Part shown: positions 63,713 through 64,000 of the stretch, piece after piece | How the letters are laid out: every line of letters starts with the position of its first letter | Numbering within the stretch: position 1 is the stretch's first letter | Source of the DNA: an uncultured Bacteroidales bacterium | GTDB taxonomy: Bacteria; Bacteroidota; Bacteroidia; Bacteroidales; Bacteroidaceae | Direction of reading: 5' to 3' | DNA length: 64,000 nucleotides | Assembly: GCA_947303715.1 (NCBI GenBank) | Contig: CAMYYY010000002.1 | Location: 1-64,000, forward strand | Notes under the pieces: generated by a model | The model's input: the letters and a program-made list of their open reading frames with translations, nothing else | What the model was told of the DNA's origin: nothing | Database searches by the model: none | Translations under genes and position numbers: made by a program

Positions 63713-64000
63713 ATGAGTGAAGAAAAAAACAAAAAGAAAATCCTGGTCGTCAACGGGCCGAATCTGAACCTGCTGGGATTGCGTGAGCCGGGCATCTACG
63801 GCTCCGCTACACTCGACGAAGGTATGAAGGCTCTGGAGGAACGCTTTCCGCAGGTGGACTTTGCATTCTTCCAGTCCAATATCGAGGGGGAACTGGTTGA
63901 CGTCATCCAGCAATACGGGTTCACGGCTGACGGCATCGTGCTCAACGCCGGAGCCTACACCCACACCTCTGTTGCCATCCACGATGCCATCAAGGCTATC
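63713..64000 (+). CDS. aroQ: 3-dehydroquinate dehydratase type II, 5' part
   Basis: 96 codons are visible and the frame is open at the window edge. [23 protein letters not shown] is the type II signature with the catalytic Tyr, and [15 protein letters not shown] and [13 protein letters not shown] follow in family order. It removes water from 3-dehydroquinate in the shikimate pathway, two steps before AroK (23546). Confidence 0.94.
   Translation, partial: MSEEKNKKKILVVNGPNLNLLGLREPGIYGSATLDEGMKALEERFPQVDFAFFQSNIEGELVDVIQQYGFTADGIVLNAGAYTHTSVAIHDAIKAI

Overview
The window is a piece of a Bacteroidales chromosome of fairly high GC, most like a Prevotellaceae or neighbouring gut or oral lineage. 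Three things support this: a complete core type IX secretion operon (porP/sprF-gldK-gldL-gldM-gldN), promoters built on the Bacteroidetes consensus TTTG-N19/20-TAnnTTTG in front of many genes, and Bacteroidetes-only families (DUF4974 anti-sigma, HU-HIG, smalltalk protein, GIN-domain protein, MG2/plug-like proteins). The species cannot be fixed from sequence reading alone.

Layout. 1-4.1 kb: a DMT transporter diverges from O-acetylhomoserine sulfhydrylase, then a 56-residue conserved protein and a condensation-domain-like acyltransferase. 4.3-10.5 kb: the type IX secretion operon, closed by a terminator next to tRNA-Leu(CAA). 10.6-11.8 kb: gene-free, with two large inverted-repeat modules. 11.8-24 kb: housekeeping genes (Na/Pi cotransporter, nucleoside kinase, rpoN, purE, ispG, DUF456, a porin-like protein, priA, a glycosyltransferase, a Stealth phosphotransferase, aroK). 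24-34.3 kb, minus strand: topA, a beta-barrel/TPR pair of unknown role, a GIN-domain protein, a CPBP protease and ribF. 34.4 kb: tRNA-Met. 34.6-41.7 kb, minus strand: a MacB-type efflux operon with three successive membrane-fusion lipoproteins, one permease, one ATPase and TolC. 41.8-42.4 kb: marC.

42.6-54.3 kb is the most unusual coding region. An ECF sigma factor and a minimal anti-sigma protein (TM plus DUF4974, no FecR domain) precede a 1084-residue protein that joins a signalling STN domain to MG2 and plug-like parts instead of a TonB-receptor barrel. Three further tandem paralogues follow, one of them truncated at its 3' end. Several carry palindromic DNA repeats inserted in frame, and one 79-bp element is read in two different frames in two paralogues. 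54.3-56.9 kb is an accessory island: a module of inverted octamer repeats around a perfect 48-bp AT palindrome, then DUF4248, HU-HIG and smalltalk genes without the primase and amidase I would expect beside them. 56.9-64 kb returns to chromosomal genes: dprA, an OmpA-like/TPR lipoprotein, an S9 peptidase, xerD and the start of aroQ.

The main theme beyond the genes is repeat DNA: heptamer and octamer tandem arrays between and inside genes (including rpoN), MITE-like palindromes, and a family of iteron-like modules with one architecture but locus-specific repeat words.
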